64,000 nucleotides of DNA from CAVSUZ01 sp963834715 (GCA_963834715.1 CAWIDE010000033.1:496001-560000), one strand, 5' to 3'; counted from the first letter of the stretch, positions 34,797 to 44,468 are shown. The notes: generated by a model from the letters alone, not told the origin. Translations and numbers: made by a program.

Positions 34797-36419
34797 ATGT
34801 TCCAGCAGGTTCTGAACCCGACTGGGAACCTCTTCATCACCTGGCTTCTTGCCCTAATCCCCGTCATCGTTCTGCTCATCCTGCTCGCGGTCTTCCGCCT
34901 CTCCGCCTGGATATCAGTCCTCATCGGCGCCATCGTGACCTTCCTGCTCGCCGTCATCGTCTGGCAGATGCCCATCGCCAGCGGTATCCGAGCCTATATT
35001 TACGGCGCTCTCACGGGCGCCTGGGCGGTTGACTGGATCACCTTCTGGGGCGTCATGTTGTTCAATTCGCTCAGCGTCACCGGTGTGTTCGATCAGTTCC
35101 GCCGCTGGCTCACCGCGCAGGGGACCGCCGATGTCAGGGCGCAGACGATCCTGTTTGCCTGGGCCTTCGGCGCGTTGCTCGAGGGCCTGGTCGGGTTCGG
35201 CTATCCCTGGGCCTTCGTAGCCCCCATCCTGATCGGCCTCGGCATTCCCGATCTCGACGCCATCCGCGTCGCCGCAATCGCCAATAATGCGCCGGTTTCC
35301 TACGGCGCCCTCGGAGTGCCCGTTGTCGCCCTCGCCGCCATTACCGGACTGCCGCTGCTCAGCCTCTCGGCTTCCATCGCTCACATTGTCGCGGTGCTGG
35401 CATTGTTGCCTCCCTGGGTACTGATCTACCTCGTCACCGGCAAAACCGGGTTCCGCGACGGCTGGCCGCTCGCAATCGTGGGTTCCCTCGCCTACATCGC
35501 GGGCCAATATCCCGTTGCCGTCTTTCTCGGTCCCTATCTGCCGGACGTAACCGGCGCGATCGTCAGCTTTATTGCCATCCTGATTCTACTGAAATTCTGG
35601 CGACCGGCGCGCGTCCTTGGTTATGGCGGAGTGCCCATCGACGCTACCACAGCAGCCCTCGGTCGCGAGGCTCACGGCCTGTCCGGCGCACAGCTTTTCC
35701 GTACGTGGCTGCCCTTCCTTGTGCTCATCGCCGTCGTCGTGCTGTGGACCGGCCCCTGGTCACCGCTTCCCCGCATCATCGGGTTCAAGCTTTCGGTCGC
35801 CGCCGGCTCCTCGATCCACAAAGGCGCCACCGTCGCCGCCGCCTTCACCTTCTCCCCATTCATCGGCGGCACCGCGATCGCGGTTTCCTGGCTGATCACG
35901 AGCCTCCTGCTAAGAATGACAGGCCCGCAATACGCCGAAGCCTTCCGCCGCACCTGGCATCAGATGTGGGGCGCTCTCCTCGTCGGCGTGTTTATCTTTG
36001 GACTTGCCTACATTTTTAACTTCTCCGGAATGGCCGCCTCGCTCGCAACCGGCTTCTCGAAAATCGGCACAGTTTACATCGTCGTCGCCCCCCTCCTCGG
36101 CTGGATCGGTGTCGCGCTCTCCGGCAGCAATACCTCGACCAACGCCATGTTCGGCTTCTTCCAGGTCACAGTCGGGCGATTGCTTGGTTTCCCGCTGCTG
36201 CTGCTGCCTTCTTTGAATTCCGTGGGCGCGGAGGTCGGCAAACCAGTAGCGCCGCAGACCGCAAGCGTTGGTGTCTCTACCAGCCGGTTTGTACGAAATG
36301 AAGGCGAAGTCATTCGCCACAACATGGGCTGGACCTTCGTCCTGCTCCTCTACCTCGTGATCATCGGCATCGGATTTTATTTCCTCGGTCCTGGCCTCAT
36401 GTCACTTCCCGGCCACTGA
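34797..36419 (+). CDS. L-lactate permease (LctP family)
   Basis: A polytopic inner-membrane protein of 540 residues, the family's usual size. It imports lactate or glycolate with protons. Family-specific segments: AWAFGALLEGLVGFGYPWAF (abbreviated GALLEGLVGFGYP), IANNAPVSYGALGVP, and GVALSGSNTSTNAMFGFFQ near the C-terminus, all highly conserved. ATG 34797 follows a candidate promoter by 33 bp. The gene is intact although its upstream neighbours are decayed. Glycolate or lactate uptake would connect to the malate synthase G gene at 61 kb, but that link is inference. Confidence 0.93.
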   Translation: MFQQVLNPTGNLFITWLLALIPVIVLLILLAVFRLSAWISVLIGAIVTFLLAVIVWQMPIASGIRAYIYGALTGAWAVDWITFWGVMLFNSLSVTGVFDQFRRWLTAQGTADVRAQTILFAWAFGALLEGLVGFGYPWAFVAPILIGLGIPDLDAIRVAAIANNAPVSYGALGVPVVALAAITGLPLLSLSASIAHIVAVLALLPPWVLIYLVTGKTGFRDGWPLAIVGSLAYIAGQYPVAVFLGPYLPDVTGAIVSFIAILILLKFWRPARVLGYGGVPIDATTAALGREAHGLSGAQLFRTWLPFLVLIAVVVLWTGPWSPLPRIIGFKLSVAAGSSIHKGATVAAAFTFSPFIGGTAIAVSWLITSLLLRMTGPQYAEAFRRTWHQMWGALLVGVFIFGLAYIFNFSGMAASLATGFSKIGTVYIVVAPLLGWIGVALSGSNTSTNAMFGFFQVTVGRLLGFPLLLLPSLNSVGAEVGKPVAPQTASVGVSTSRFVRNEGEVIRHNMGWTFVLLLYLVIIGIGFYFLGPGLMSLPGH

Positions 36420-36590
36420 CCAGAACCTTACAAGACGCCACACCACTATTTGATACCGTCGAAAGTGGACGCCGAGGGTTCGGATAAACGGAATATGAGT
36501 TGTCCCCGCCGAGTGCAGCTCGTCTAATGTGCGAACAATTATAAAATTGCAAAAGCCAAAGAACGTTTAGTAGTTGGAGTTGCCTAAGCC

Positions 36591-37952
36591 ATGCCTATGG
36601 CTGACGGACGGGTATTGTTTGAAACCGCCATCATCGGCGGCGGGGCCGGCGGTACCGGCCCCCTCGTCTGGGCGGCACGAAACGGACTTCTGGCAGATTG
36701 GCTCGATGCCGGTATCGTCCTCATCGAACGCCGCCGCAAATTAGGCGGAACCGTCGGGCGCTACGCAATCAACGCCGACACCTTGGGCGGTACATTCCTT
36801 GAAGCTCTAAAGGGACCGGATTGCGAGCCTTGGCTAAGCGCGCTCGGTGATGATCCCGTCGTGCACCAGCTTATGCGATGGAGCGCCGGATTGCCGCCGC
36901 TGCAACTCGCCGGCCAGTTCCTCGAAAGAATCGGCGCCGCCCTTACCAGGGAATTTGCTGCCCATCCGTCGAGCCTGCTGCTAACGTGTGTCAGAGGGAC
37001 CGCAGTCCGCTCGCTGAATGATGGTACCCTCGCGATCGAAACCGCCGAAGGCAACGGTCGCCGTCGTTCGATCCGCGCAGCCACCGCCGTCCTCGCGCTC
37101 GGTGGGCGGCAGAACACTCACTGGAGCAGTATCGAGCTCGCCCCCGGCATTCATCTCGGTCGCTGGCAGGGAAAGATCATCCCAAGCGACCATTTACTTG
37201 CGCGTGACGGGGCACAGCACGCCGGCCGCTTGCTTGCGCACAGGGGCAGATCACGGCCGAGAGCTGTGATCCTCGGCGGCGCGCACAGCGCCTTCGCCGC
37301 CGCGCCACTGCTCATGCATGTGCTGCCACACCTTCGCTGGGGCAAGGCGAGCCTGCGCATCCTCTATCGCACCGAACCCCGGATCTTCTTTCCATCCCGC
37401 GAAGCAGCCGCCGCCGTCAACTATCGGTTCACCGAGGATGATGTCTGTCCCGCAACGGGGCGCGTCTTCCGCCTCTCAGGCCTTCGGGGTGAGGGGCGCG
37501 AGCTGTTTTGCCGCATCCGCGGAATCGGATCGGTTGAACGTGAAACCAGGGCCACCGCCGAGTGTTTGCGCTCCCTCACCCGTGAGCAATTGATCTACGC
37601 CTTGGATACCGCCGACCTGATTGTAGCGGCATTGGGATACCGCTTAGCCATGCCCCCGGTGTTCGACCCCTCTGGCCGGATGGCGGCACTGGCAAAAACC
37701 GGACCCGCGGTCGATCATGAAGCCCGCCTGTTGACCGCAACCGGCCAGCCGCTGCCAAACGTGTTCGGCATCGGTCTCGGCAGCAGCTTCCGGCCCTGGG
37801 GCGCCATGGCAGGTGAGCGCTCGTTCCGCGGTCAGCAGAACAGCGCGTGGCTTTATCAACACGGCCTCGGAGAAATGATCTACGCCGGCGTACGGCGCTA
37901 CGCCCATCAACTCCGCACGCTCGAGCCGGCCACGGACCTCGTCGCCGTGTAA
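36591..37952 (+). CDS. FAD/NAD(P)-binding oxidoreductase
   Basis: A 453-residue flavoprotein. The N-terminal dinucleotide fold is ETAIIGGGAGGTGPLVWA. A second nucleotide-binding region reads RAVILGGAHSAFAAAPLL, and a C-terminal FAD loop is LPNVFGIGLGSSF. It resembles lysine/ornithine-monooxygenase-like and pyridine-nucleotide oxidoreductases, but I cannot assign a substrate. ATG 36591 is used; a second ATG lies six bases later. FkbM-type methyltransferase follows after 12 bp, likely the same operon. Confidence 0.75.
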   Translation: MPMADGRVLFETAIIGGGAGGTGPLVWAARNGLLADWLDAGIVLIERRRKLGGTVGRYAINADTLGGTFLEALKGPDCEPWLSALGDDPVVHQLMRWSAGLPPLQLAGQFLERIGAALTREFAAHPSSLLLTCVRGTAVRSLNDGTLAIETAEGNGRRRSIRAATAVLALGGRQNTHWSSIELAPGIHLGRWQGKIIPSDHLLARDGAQHAGRLLAHRGRSRPRAVILGGAHSAFAAAPLLMHVLPHLRWGKASLRILYRTEPRIFFPSREAAAAVNYRFTEDDVCPATGRVFRLSGLRGEGRELFCRIRGIGSVERETRATAECLRSLTREQLIYALDTADLIVAALGYRLAMPPVFDPSGRMAALAKTGPAVDHEARLLTATGQPLPNVFGIGLGSSFRPWGAMAGERSFRGQQNSAWLYQHGLGEMIYAGVRRYAHQLRTLEPATDLVAV

Positions 37953-37964
37953 AAGGAGGGAAAT

Positions 37965-38732
37965 ATGGCGCATCTTCTATACCGGATCAGCAAACTCATA
38001 CCCACCGCCCTCCGCCCCGCGTGGCAGCGCAGTTTCTCGCAGGAAGGTGAGGACATTGTCCTCGCAACGTTCTTCGGCAGGGAGTTCCAGGGCATCTACG
38101 TCGATATCGGCGCGCATCACCCCACGCACGGTTCCAATACGAAGCGACTGGCCGAGCGCGGCTGGTGGGGCCTGAATATCGATCCCAGGCCAGGTCTCAC
38201 TGAAAATTTCAAAAAACACCGCCCCCGCGATATCTGCATGGAGGTGGGCATCGATATCGGCGCAGGCCAGTCGCTGTACTACTGGATGTTCAACATTGAA
38301 CCACGTTGGAACTGCCTCGCACCGACCGAGCCCGTGGTCGAACGCGGGGGCGAGGTGATCCGGCCGGACGCACACCACGCCGTACCGGTAGTCCCGATCG
38401 CGGATGCGCTCGCCCGCGCCGATCTGCCGCATGTCGACCTGATCAACATCGATATCGAAGGCGGCGAAGAATACATTCTCCGCCATTGGCCTTGGGATCG
38501 ATATCTCCCCAAAGCGATATGCGTCGAAATCATCGGCCAACCCGCAGCCGAAATAGCCACCGCCCCACTCACCCGCTTTCTTGCGGAAAAAGGCCTGGTA
38601 TTCACCTCTCAAATGGTCTGCTCGGTTATCTATTTCGAACGCAACTTCCTTGCCACGCGCTATCCCTCAGACCCCTCCGGAACACACTTCCGCCGCGCCT
38701 GCCTCAATCAAGCCGAGGCCGTGCAACTATAA
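37965..38732 (+). CDS. FkbM-family SAM-dependent methyltransferase
   Basis: A 255-residue enzyme starting at ATG 37965 with aaggaggg upstream. The FkbM hallmark FSQEGEDIVLATFF is followed by the SAM-binding YVDIGAHHPTHGSNT and an acidic LINIDIEGGEEYIL motif. These enzymes O-methylate sugars or glycan chains. It opens the surface-carbohydrate cluster. Its end overlaps the convergent epimerase gene by 6 bp. Confidence 0.88.
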   Translation: MAHLLYRISKLIPTALRPAWQRSFSQEGEDIVLATFFGREFQGIYVDIGAHHPTHGSNTKRLAERGWWGLNIDPRPGLTENFKKHRPRDICMEVGIDIGAGQSLYYWMFNIEPRWNCLAPTEPVVERGGEVIRPDAHHAVPVVPIADALARADLPHVDLINIDIEGGEEYILRHWPWDRYLPKAICVEIIGQPAAEIATAPLTRFLAEKGLVFTSQMVCSVIYFERNFLATRYPSDPSGTHFRRACLNQAEAVQL

Positions 38733-39800
38733 ACTAACTACCTTAACCGACCCGGACCACCGCAAATCCACCCCCAGGCGCCCTCCATCAATCAACCCCG
38801 CCAGCGTGTTCAATCGCATCATCCGCCCCGAACGAAACGCGGCATCCGAAAACCCGATCGCACCCAGCCCCTCCACCAACCCCCCAATCGAATCCTCCAG
38901 CCCAAACCTCGGCTGATGCTCCGGCGCCAATTCACGAAACAAACCAAAATCCACGCGGTACGACCGCGCATCCGGCTGCGCCGCCTGATTGATGCTCACT
39001 CGTGTTCCAGGTACCGCCGCGGCAACCGCTTCGGCCAGCTCGCGCACCCGATGGTTCCGTTTATCCGACCCGACATTAACAACCAGCACCCCACCCCCTT
39101 GCTCCGCCGGCCGCACAACCGCCCATTCGATCGCCCGTGCCATATCGCGCACATCAATCAGCGGCCGCCACGGCGTTCCGTCACTCAGCACCGTAATCTC
39201 CCCGGAGCTCAACGCACAGGCAACAAAGTCATTGAGCACCAGATCAAGCCGCAGGCGATCGGACATACCGCACGCCGTGGCGAAGCGTAAACACGTAACC
39301 GTCATCCCGCTCGCTTGCATCTGCTTCAGGCCCTGCTCCGTCATAATCTTGGAGCGGGCGTAAGCGGTCAGCGGATTAACCCCATCGCTCTCACGTCGCG
39401 CCGCCGCACCTGCGGCACCATATACGCTGCAGCTCGACGCGAACACGAAATGCCCAACATCAGCCTCTGCCGCAAGTTGTGCCAGTCGCAAACTAGCGGC
39501 ACGATTAATCTCGTCAGTAACCTGCTCAAAGCGGTTGCCGATCGGATCGTTCGAAATCGCCGCCAGATGAACAATGGCATCGATGCCCTGCAACAAGCCC
39601 GCAGGCAGCGTTCGCACATCGCCAAAATACTGTACATCAAGCATGGCTTCCGGAACAGGCCCCGGCGTCGTCAGGCAGCCCGAATACCAGCCACTGTCGT
39701 AACCGATCAGCTCCGCCTCCGGAAATCGGCTCCGCAGATGAGCCACCACGACCGGCCCTACATAACCCATATTTCCGGTAATCAGGATCTGCATATGCAT
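38727..39800 (-). CDS. NAD-dependent sugar epimerase/dehydratase (extended SDR)
   Basis: A 357-residue enzyme. The cofactor-binding motif is ITGNMGYVGPVV (GxxGxxG), with DSGW following beta-2. The catalytic Ser is in FASSCSVYG and YxxxK is YARSK. WRPLIDVRDMARAIEW is typical for NDP-sugar epimerases. An ATG (39794) two codons downstream is an equally good start. Probably acts on a nucleotide sugar in the polysaccharide cluster. Confidence 0.88.
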   Translation of the reverse strand: MHMQILITGNMGYVGPVVVAHLRSRFPEAELIGYDSGWYSGCLTTPGPVPEAMLDVQYFGDVRTLPAGLLQGIDAIVHLAAISNDPIGNRFEQVTDEINRAASLRLAQLAAEADVGHFVFASSCSVYGAAGAAARRESDGVNPLTAYARSKIMTEQGLKQMQASGMTVTCLRFATACGMSDRLRLDLVLNDFVACALSSGEITVLSDGTPWRPLIDVRDMARAIEWAVVRPAEQGGGVLVVNVGSDKRNHRVRELAEAVAAAVPGTRVSINQAAQPDARSYRVDFGLFRELAPEHQPRFGLEDSIGGLVEGLGAIGFSDAAFRSGRMMRLNTLAGLIDGGRLGVDLRWSGSVKVVSL

Positions 39801-39827
39801 AGGCTAAAACAGCGCGCCGTCAGTATC

Positions 39828-39884
39828 AATCTAAATTCTCAGTGACCATCCGTGCATCCTCTGTGCCTTCCGTGTGAAACCCTT
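39828..39884 (+). repeat. 57-bp direct repeat (family R3), copy 1
   Basis: A block beginning AATCTAAATTCTCAGTGACC and built of CCGTG/CTGTG steps about 9-10 bp apart. It is nearly identical to 41996-42052 and in the same orientation. The two copies bracket the SDR and DUF4910 genes. Confidence 0.85.
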
Positions 39885-39942
39885 GCCCCTGCGTGGGTAG
39901 GGGTCCTAAGCTTCGCCTCCTCCACCAACCCGCCGTCCACCC

Positions 39943-40650
39943 ATGTCCCCAGCCCCACAGCACGCAATGGTCACCGGTGCCAGCAGCGGCATCGGCCGCG
40001 CCATCGCGCACGCGCTCCTGGCGGATGGTATGCATGTTTATCTTGTCGGCCGCGACGCTAGCCGGCTCAACGAAGTCGCCCGCTCCTCTCCGTCGCGCAC
40101 CACCGTAGTCCGGGCTGACCTTGCCACCCAACAGGGCATCACCACTACTGCCAAAGCAGCCGGCGCGCACCTGCAAGTACTGGTCCACAGCGCCGGCGCT
40201 TACCTTCGTGCGCCCGCGACCGCGCTTAGCGTCGAACAATGGGAACACCTCGACCGTCTCAACCTCTACGCGCCAGTTCTGCTGACCGCCGCCTGTCGTG
40301 CTGCCTTGCGCGCAACCGGCGGAGACGTCGTTTTCATCAATTCCTCCGCCGGCTTGCGTCCGGCCAAGGAAGTCGCCGCCTATGCCGCCGGCAAGCACGC
40401 ATTACACGCCGCCTCCGATGCATTACGCCAGGAACTCAACCCCGACGGCATTCGGGTGCTGAGCGTCTTCCCCGGGCGCACCAACACACCGATGCAACGG
40501 CAAGTGCTGCAACTCGAAGGTCGCACCCCCGACCCGGCAAGCCTGATGCGCCCCGAGGATGTAGCCCGCATGGTTATGGCCGCCCTGAAACTACCGCGCA
40601 GCGCGGAAGTCACCGACATCATCATGCGCCCCATGCGTCCATTGCCTTGA
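39943..40650 (+). CDS. Short-chain dehydrogenase/reductase
   Basis: A 235-residue classical SDR. Cofactor motif TGASSGIG, NNAG-equivalent HSAGA, catalytic Ser in FINSSAG, YxxxK as YAAGK. It ends MRPMRPLP without a membrane anchor. It is convergent with the DUF4910 gene, their stops almost touching. Both lie between the R3 direct repeats. Substrate unknown; a sugar-related role is suggested only by location. Confidence 0.88.
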   Translation: MSPAPQHAMVTGASSGIGRAIAHALLADGMHVYLVGRDASRLNEVARSSPSRTTVVRADLATQQGITTTAKAAGAHLQVLVHSAGAYLRAPATALSVEQWEHLDRLNLYAPVLLTAACRAALRATGGDVVFINSSAGLRPAKEVAAYAAGKHALHAASDALRQELNPDGIRVLSVFPGRTNTPMQRQVLQLEGRTPDPASLMRPEDVARMVMAALKLPRSAEVTDIIMRPMRPLP

Positions 40651-40652
40651 CG

Positions 40653-41978
40653 TCAGTCACCTCTCCCGCTTGCGGGAGAGGCCGCCGCGCGTAGCGTGGC
40701 GGGTGAGGGTCCCCGCTCCAACAACCCCGCCTCCGCAAGCCTCCGCACCGCAGCCACAACAGCCTCGAACCGACTGCCCGTTCGCTCCGCCATATCCAGT
40801 AGCGAATGCCGCCCGTCCGCCAGATTAAGCACCCACAGCAACGTGGCCAGGTCGAAACCAGCCTCTCCCCCGCCGATCGCCGGATACATGCCGCGTCGCC
40901 CGAGCTGCGGCTCCCCATCCGGGAAACTCCGGGACCACACGCCATCCTCCTCGATCATCGTCACGATGCGCTGCAGAACCCGCAGCGAGTCGGCAAGCGC
41001 CTCCGGCCGCACGAAAGATAGATCGTCTGCCGAGGTGTGGTACTCGGCAAACGTGCCGTTGGGCGATCGCATCAGGCATCCCACAGGCAGGTCGAACCCC
41101 GGCGAACAGTATTGGCGCTCATCGTAACCCATCGGCTCAAACGGCATCACGCGCCCCGCATGGCCCTCATCCCGGAGCACGGCGCGCACATAGCGATCAA
41201 TCGCCGCATTACCCTGGCGTGAACATTTGTAACTGGGCGGTGCCGAATCGCCGAGACAACTCAGCACCAGCCCATACTTTACCCGCGCCGCGGCATCGCG
41301 ATTAAAATGCAGCCATGTGATGGCGCCAATCGTCCCTGGCGCAAACAAAAATCGGTAGCTGAACCGCCGCGGCTTCTCCGCTAAAATGCGCGCCAATTCT
41401 ATCGCTACCGCTATGGCGGACAGATTGTCATTTGCCAACGAGGGATGACAGCAATGAGCCGAAAACAGCACCTCAGCCGGGGACTCGCCCGGCAACAGGC
41501 ACTCCCCGTAAGAAAGGCTTCCCGGCTGCACCGTACTATCGATTACCACGTGGTAAGATGCATCAGTCAACGCCAGCCGGTCGAGGTGCGAGATGCAGAA
41601 ACCCCACCTGCGGGAATAATAAGCGGTCCGATAGGGAATAAGCGTCGGCTGGTTCGGCAGGCTAAACAGATGATCCTCAAGCTCTTCCCGCGACACAACC
41701 CGATCGACCGGCACGCTGTATTGCAGCACATGTAGATTGTTATCATGAAAATCGATCACCCGCTCACGGTTCAGCCGGCACACAGCGGCATCCCGGATGT
41801 TCCACTCGTCCGGGATCTCCCAGTCTAGCACGCGTGTGCCGCTCGGCACCTCTCGCATCTCCAACGGAATTTGTTCCGCGATATACCGCAGAGTGGCGCG
41901 CAGCCCCTCCCCGGTAATACTGCGGCACACCGGAAACAACTCCCGAATATGCGCGTAAAGCCGCTCGCCCCGCGTCAC
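40653..41978 (-). CDS. DUF4910/DUF2172 aminopeptidase-like protein
   Basis: A 441-residue M28-like metalloprotein found in polysaccharide loci. The zinc-site signature is FSAHCCHPSLANDNLSA, with later motifs GYDERQYCSPGFDLPVG and YHTSADDLSFV. A winged-helix-like C-terminal domain follows (LLDMAERTGSRFEAV). The last 18 residues (PSPATLRAAASPASGRGD) and the stop codon are supplied by a palindromic R1 repeat. Function is unknown; its zinc ligands suggest hydrolysis of an amide in glycan assembly. Confidence 0.85.
   Translation of the reverse strand: MTRGERLYAHIRELFPVCRSITGEGLRATLRYIAEQIPLEMREVPSGTRVLDWEIPDEWNIRDAAVCRLNRERVIDFHDNNLHVLQYSVPVDRVVSREELEDHLFSLPNQPTLIPYRTAYYSRRWGFCISHLDRLALTDASYHVVIDSTVQPGSLSYGECLLPGESPAEVLFSAHCCHPSLANDNLSAIAVAIELARILAEKPRRFSYRFLFAPGTIGAITWLHFNRDAAARVKYGLVLSCLGDSAPPSYKCSRQGNAAIDRYVRAVLRDEGHAGRVMPFEPMGYDERQYCSPGFDLPVGCLMRSPNGTFAEYHTSADDLSFVRPEALADSLRVLQRIVTMIEEDGVWSRSFPDGEPQLGRRGMYPAIGGGEAGFDLATLLWVLNLADGRHSLLDMAERTGSRFEAVVAAVRRLAEAGLLERGPSPATLRAAASPASGRGD
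40655..40712. repeat. Palindromic REP-like repeat (family R1), copy 3, forms a protein C-terminus
   Basis: CACCTCTCCCGCTTGCGGGAGAGG, abbreviated here as an 8-bp stem CTCTCCCG/CGGGAGAG, followed by GCCGCGCGTAGCGTGGCGGGTGAGGG. It encodes the end and stop of the DUF4910 protein. Confidence 0.85.
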
Positions 41979-41995
41979 TTCTATCCCCGGCGACT

Positions 41996-42052
41996 AATCT
42001 GAATTCTCCGTGACCCTCCGTGCATCCTCTGTGCCCTCCGTGTGAACCCTCC
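41996..42052 (+). repeat. 57-bp direct repeat (family R3), copy 2
   Basis: Begins AATCTGAATTCTCCGTGACC and contains CTCCGTG steps, nearly identical to 39828-39884. It lies between the DUF4910 and RfbC-like genes. Confidence 0.85.
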
Positions 42053-42089
42053 TAAACTCCGCTCCGTCCACAACGCGCGATCCTCGCTT

Positions 42090-42623
42090 ATGCGCTTCGA
42101 ACCAACCGAAATTTCCGGCCTGATCACCATCATCCGGGAACCAGCCACCGACGAACGCGGCTCCTTCGCTCGCCTGTTCTGCCAAGGCGAATTCGCCGCC
42201 CACGGGCTCCAAACCCGCTTCGTCCAACAAAGTGTTTCCCTTACCACCAACGCTGGAACCCTGCGCGGTATGCACTTCCAGCGGGAACCTTACGCCGAAA
42301 CCAAGTTCGTCACCTGCATTCGTGGCGCGGTTTACGACGTGGTGGCCGATTTGCGTCCCAACTCCCCCACCTACCGCCGATGGCAGGGGTTCCGGCTCGC
42401 CGCCGATGAAAACACCTCGCTCCTGATCCCACCCGGTTGTGCCCATGGTTTTCAAACCATGCGCGATGATTGCGGGCTGCTCTACCAAATGGACACGCTA
42501 TACACACCGGAGGCCGCCTCCGGCTTCCGGTTTGACGATCCTGCGTTTGCAATCGCATGGCCGATGCCGGTCCACGTCATCGCCCCGAAGGACCTCGCCT
42601 GGCCGCTTCTAGAATCCTGTTGA
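42090..42623 (+). CDS. dTDP-4-dehydrorhamnose 3,5-epimerase family protein
   Basis: A 177-residue cupin enzyme. The start ATG 42090 (MRFEPTEISGLITI) is chosen because upstream codons cover the R3 repeat. The catalytic His is in GTLRGMHFQ; other conserved stretches are DERGSFARLFC and IPPGCAHGFQTM. It epimerises a dTDP- or CDP-4-keto sugar. Together with RfbF and a C-methyltransferase it points to a branched or deoxy-sugar pathway. Confidence 0.9.
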   Translation: MRFEPTEISGLITIIREPATDERGSFARLFCQGEFAAHGLQTRFVQQSVSLTTNAGTLRGMHFQREPYAETKFVTCIRGAVYDVVADLRPNSPTYRRWQGFRLAADENTSLLIPPGCAHGFQTMRDDCGLLYQMDTLYTPEAASGFRFDDPAFAIAWPMPVHVIAPKDLAWPLLESC

Positions 42624-42772
42624 CCCTCGGCCGCGTATCTCTCGATCGGGAAGGGGACGATGACAATGGCCTCCCAGTGGTCAGCCACTACCGCTCAGCG
42701 CCGCGGGGGCGGATGGCAACCCGCATCGTGTCGCCGGGCAGCATGTGCTCTCCGTGGCATATGGTTCGCTGC

Positions 42773-43801
42773 TCATGATTGCCTGTTACGGAATGCCAAA
42801 ATGCGAGATACTTCCGGTAGGCGCTTCCAGTTTTCGAGCATTACTGCGACCCAGGCGTGTTGCCCAGCCCGAGGGGGCGCCTTTCGGAGCCCTTGCCCGG
42901 TCCGAACGCCTTCGCGCATAGCCCGCAAAAGCGCGGGGACCGCCTTAGGGCGTCGCCACTGGCATGCTCGCTTCACGGCAATCACTGAAAACGTCGGGAC
43001 GAAAGGCACTAGTCCTGCTATCCCGCGATGCTTCATTACATAGTAACCGGTGTTGCGGAACCGCGAGCACTCGGTAGCTAGCGGATCGGTTCGCACGCCG
43101 CCTCGAGGCGCCGAGAGATGCACCAGGCCGGCTCGCGGTGCGAACATCAAAGTCCAGCCGGCTGCCCGCGCGCGTGTCGCAAAATCAGTCTCGCCAAGCA
43201 CCGCCGTTCCGGTATAGCCCGTATCAAATTCGCCAATCTGGCGGAACACCTCAGCGCGGAAACTCATATTGGTGCCTCCTACCGATTGCAGTGGGCCGCC
43301 GACGTTTCCCGTCAGATTTTCGACCGTTCGGCCAGTCCAGTCGATCTTGCACTGGTTCCTGCGGGTGTTTGGTGTGCGTACCCGATCTACGGTGCGACCG
43401 CCCACACCACCAACTTTCGGATCGCGGTAGCAATCCAGATGAGCGTCCAGAAAATCCCGTCCTTCCAATCTCACGTCGTCATTGAGAATTAGAATTATCT
43501 CTCCCCGTGCCCGCGCGACGCCTTGGTTTATGCCCGCCAGTGGCCCCATGAGCGGGACATAGTGATGACGCACCCGCGGATCGCTGCACTGCGTAGGCGC
43601 CCTATCTGGCGACTGGTCGATGATCAGCAGTTCAAAGTCGGCGAAGTCCTGGTGCAGTAGCTGGTCCACTGTGGCCCAGAGATAGTCAGGACGATCGTAG
43701 GTCGGGATAATGACGGACAGGCGCGGTTGTCGGCCCGCGCTTGGCTCATAGGGCACGAACTTGCCCTCCTCATTGGCCGCCCCAGTCCGATCAAGCTGCA
43801 C
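42773..43801 (-). CDS. Glycosyltransferase family 2
   Basis: A 342-residue GT-A enzyme. LSVIIPTYDRPDYL begins the fold, ILNDDVRLE is the DxD-like metal site, and VLGETDFATRARAAG is the acceptor/catalytic region. No transmembrane segments are seen. Last gene of the minus-strand run methyltransferase, rfbF, PIG-L, GT2, with 13 bp to PIG-L. Predicted to add a modified sugar to a surface glycan. Confidence 0.9.
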   Translation of the reverse strand: MQLDRTGAANEEGKFVPYEPSAGRQPRLSVIIPTYDRPDYLWATVDQLLHQDFADFELLIIDQSPDRAPTQCSDPRVRHHYVPLMGPLAGINQGVARARGEIILILNDDVRLEGRDFLDAHLDCYRDPKVGGVGGRTVDRVRTPNTRRNQCKIDWTGRTVENLTGNVGGPLQSVGGTNMSFRAEVFRQIGEFDTGYTGTAVLGETDFATRARAAGWTLMFAPRAGLVHLSAPRGGVRTDPLATECSRFRNTGYYVMKHRGIAGLVPFVPTFSVIAVKRACQWRRPKAVPALLRAMREGVRTGQGLRKAPPRAGQHAWVAVMLENWKRLPEVSRILAFRNRQS

Positions 43802-43814
43802 TTTGTCGCTCCTC

Positions 43815-44462
43815 TCAGGCCAACATCAGTTTGGGCGCATAAAACGCTTCGGCAAATCCGCTCGGTGCCGCACCTTGCACGCCGCGCAACCGCATCAAAG
43901 CCTCGAATGTATCCGGCGTGAACCATCGCCGCCCGTGTTGCGTCCGGAAATGAGCCATCAAAAGCCCCACCTTGGCCTCTACACACCGCTTCTCAAGCGG
44001 CACAAACAGATTAGGATTGCCAAGGTCCGGATCATATTTCGGCACCTCGTACTCGAGAACCAGATGGTCGCGGAACGTGTTCCAGGTCAACTCGCAAACA
44101 ATCCGGTGATCCTGATGATGGTCCGCGCGCTGGTGCGTGAAAACCAGATCCGGCGCCAACGGCTTCATTTCTTCGAACGTCTCCTTGATACGCTCATAAG
44201 CCGATGGAAAGAACCCGTCGCGAAAATCGTGCAGCATCACCCGGCTTTCGCCCGCGCGCTCAAGGAATGCCGCCGCACTCGCACGTGCCTCATCCGCCCG
44301 AGCCCCAACCGCCGAGAACACAACCCAATGCACCCTGCTTTCGGGATATGCCTCCAGCAATGTCAGGACCGCCCCACCGGCGCCGATCTCAATATCATCC
44401 GCATGCGCACCAACACAAAGAATGTTCAGCGGCCCGCTGCCACGCAGTGCAAAGCGCAACAT
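43815..44462 (-). CDS. PIG-L family deacetylase
   Basis: A 215-residue zinc-dependent de-N-acetylase. The metal motif is CVGAHADDIEIGAGG (AHxDDxE type), with the second site HQRADHHQDHR. It would deacetylate an N-acetylated sugar. It starts six bases after the rfbF stop, so it is part of that operon. Confidence 0.9.
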   Translation of the reverse strand: MLRFALRGSGPLNILCVGAHADDIEIGAGGAVLTLLEAYPESRVHWVVFSAVGARADEARASAAAFLERAGESRVMLHDFRDGFFPSAYERIKETFEEMKPLAPDLVFTHQRADHHQDHRIVCELTWNTFRDHLVLEYEVPKYDPDLGNPNLFVPLEKRCVEAKVGLLMAHFRTQHGRRWFTPDTFEALMRLRGVQGAAPSGFAEAFYAPKLMLA

Positions 44463-44468
44463 CGCCGC

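Noticed and set aside
42655..42700. CAGTGGTCAGCCACTACC as another copy of the CAGTGGTC repeat seen in the fusion linker
   Set aside because: The similarity is only about ten bases and could be chance.
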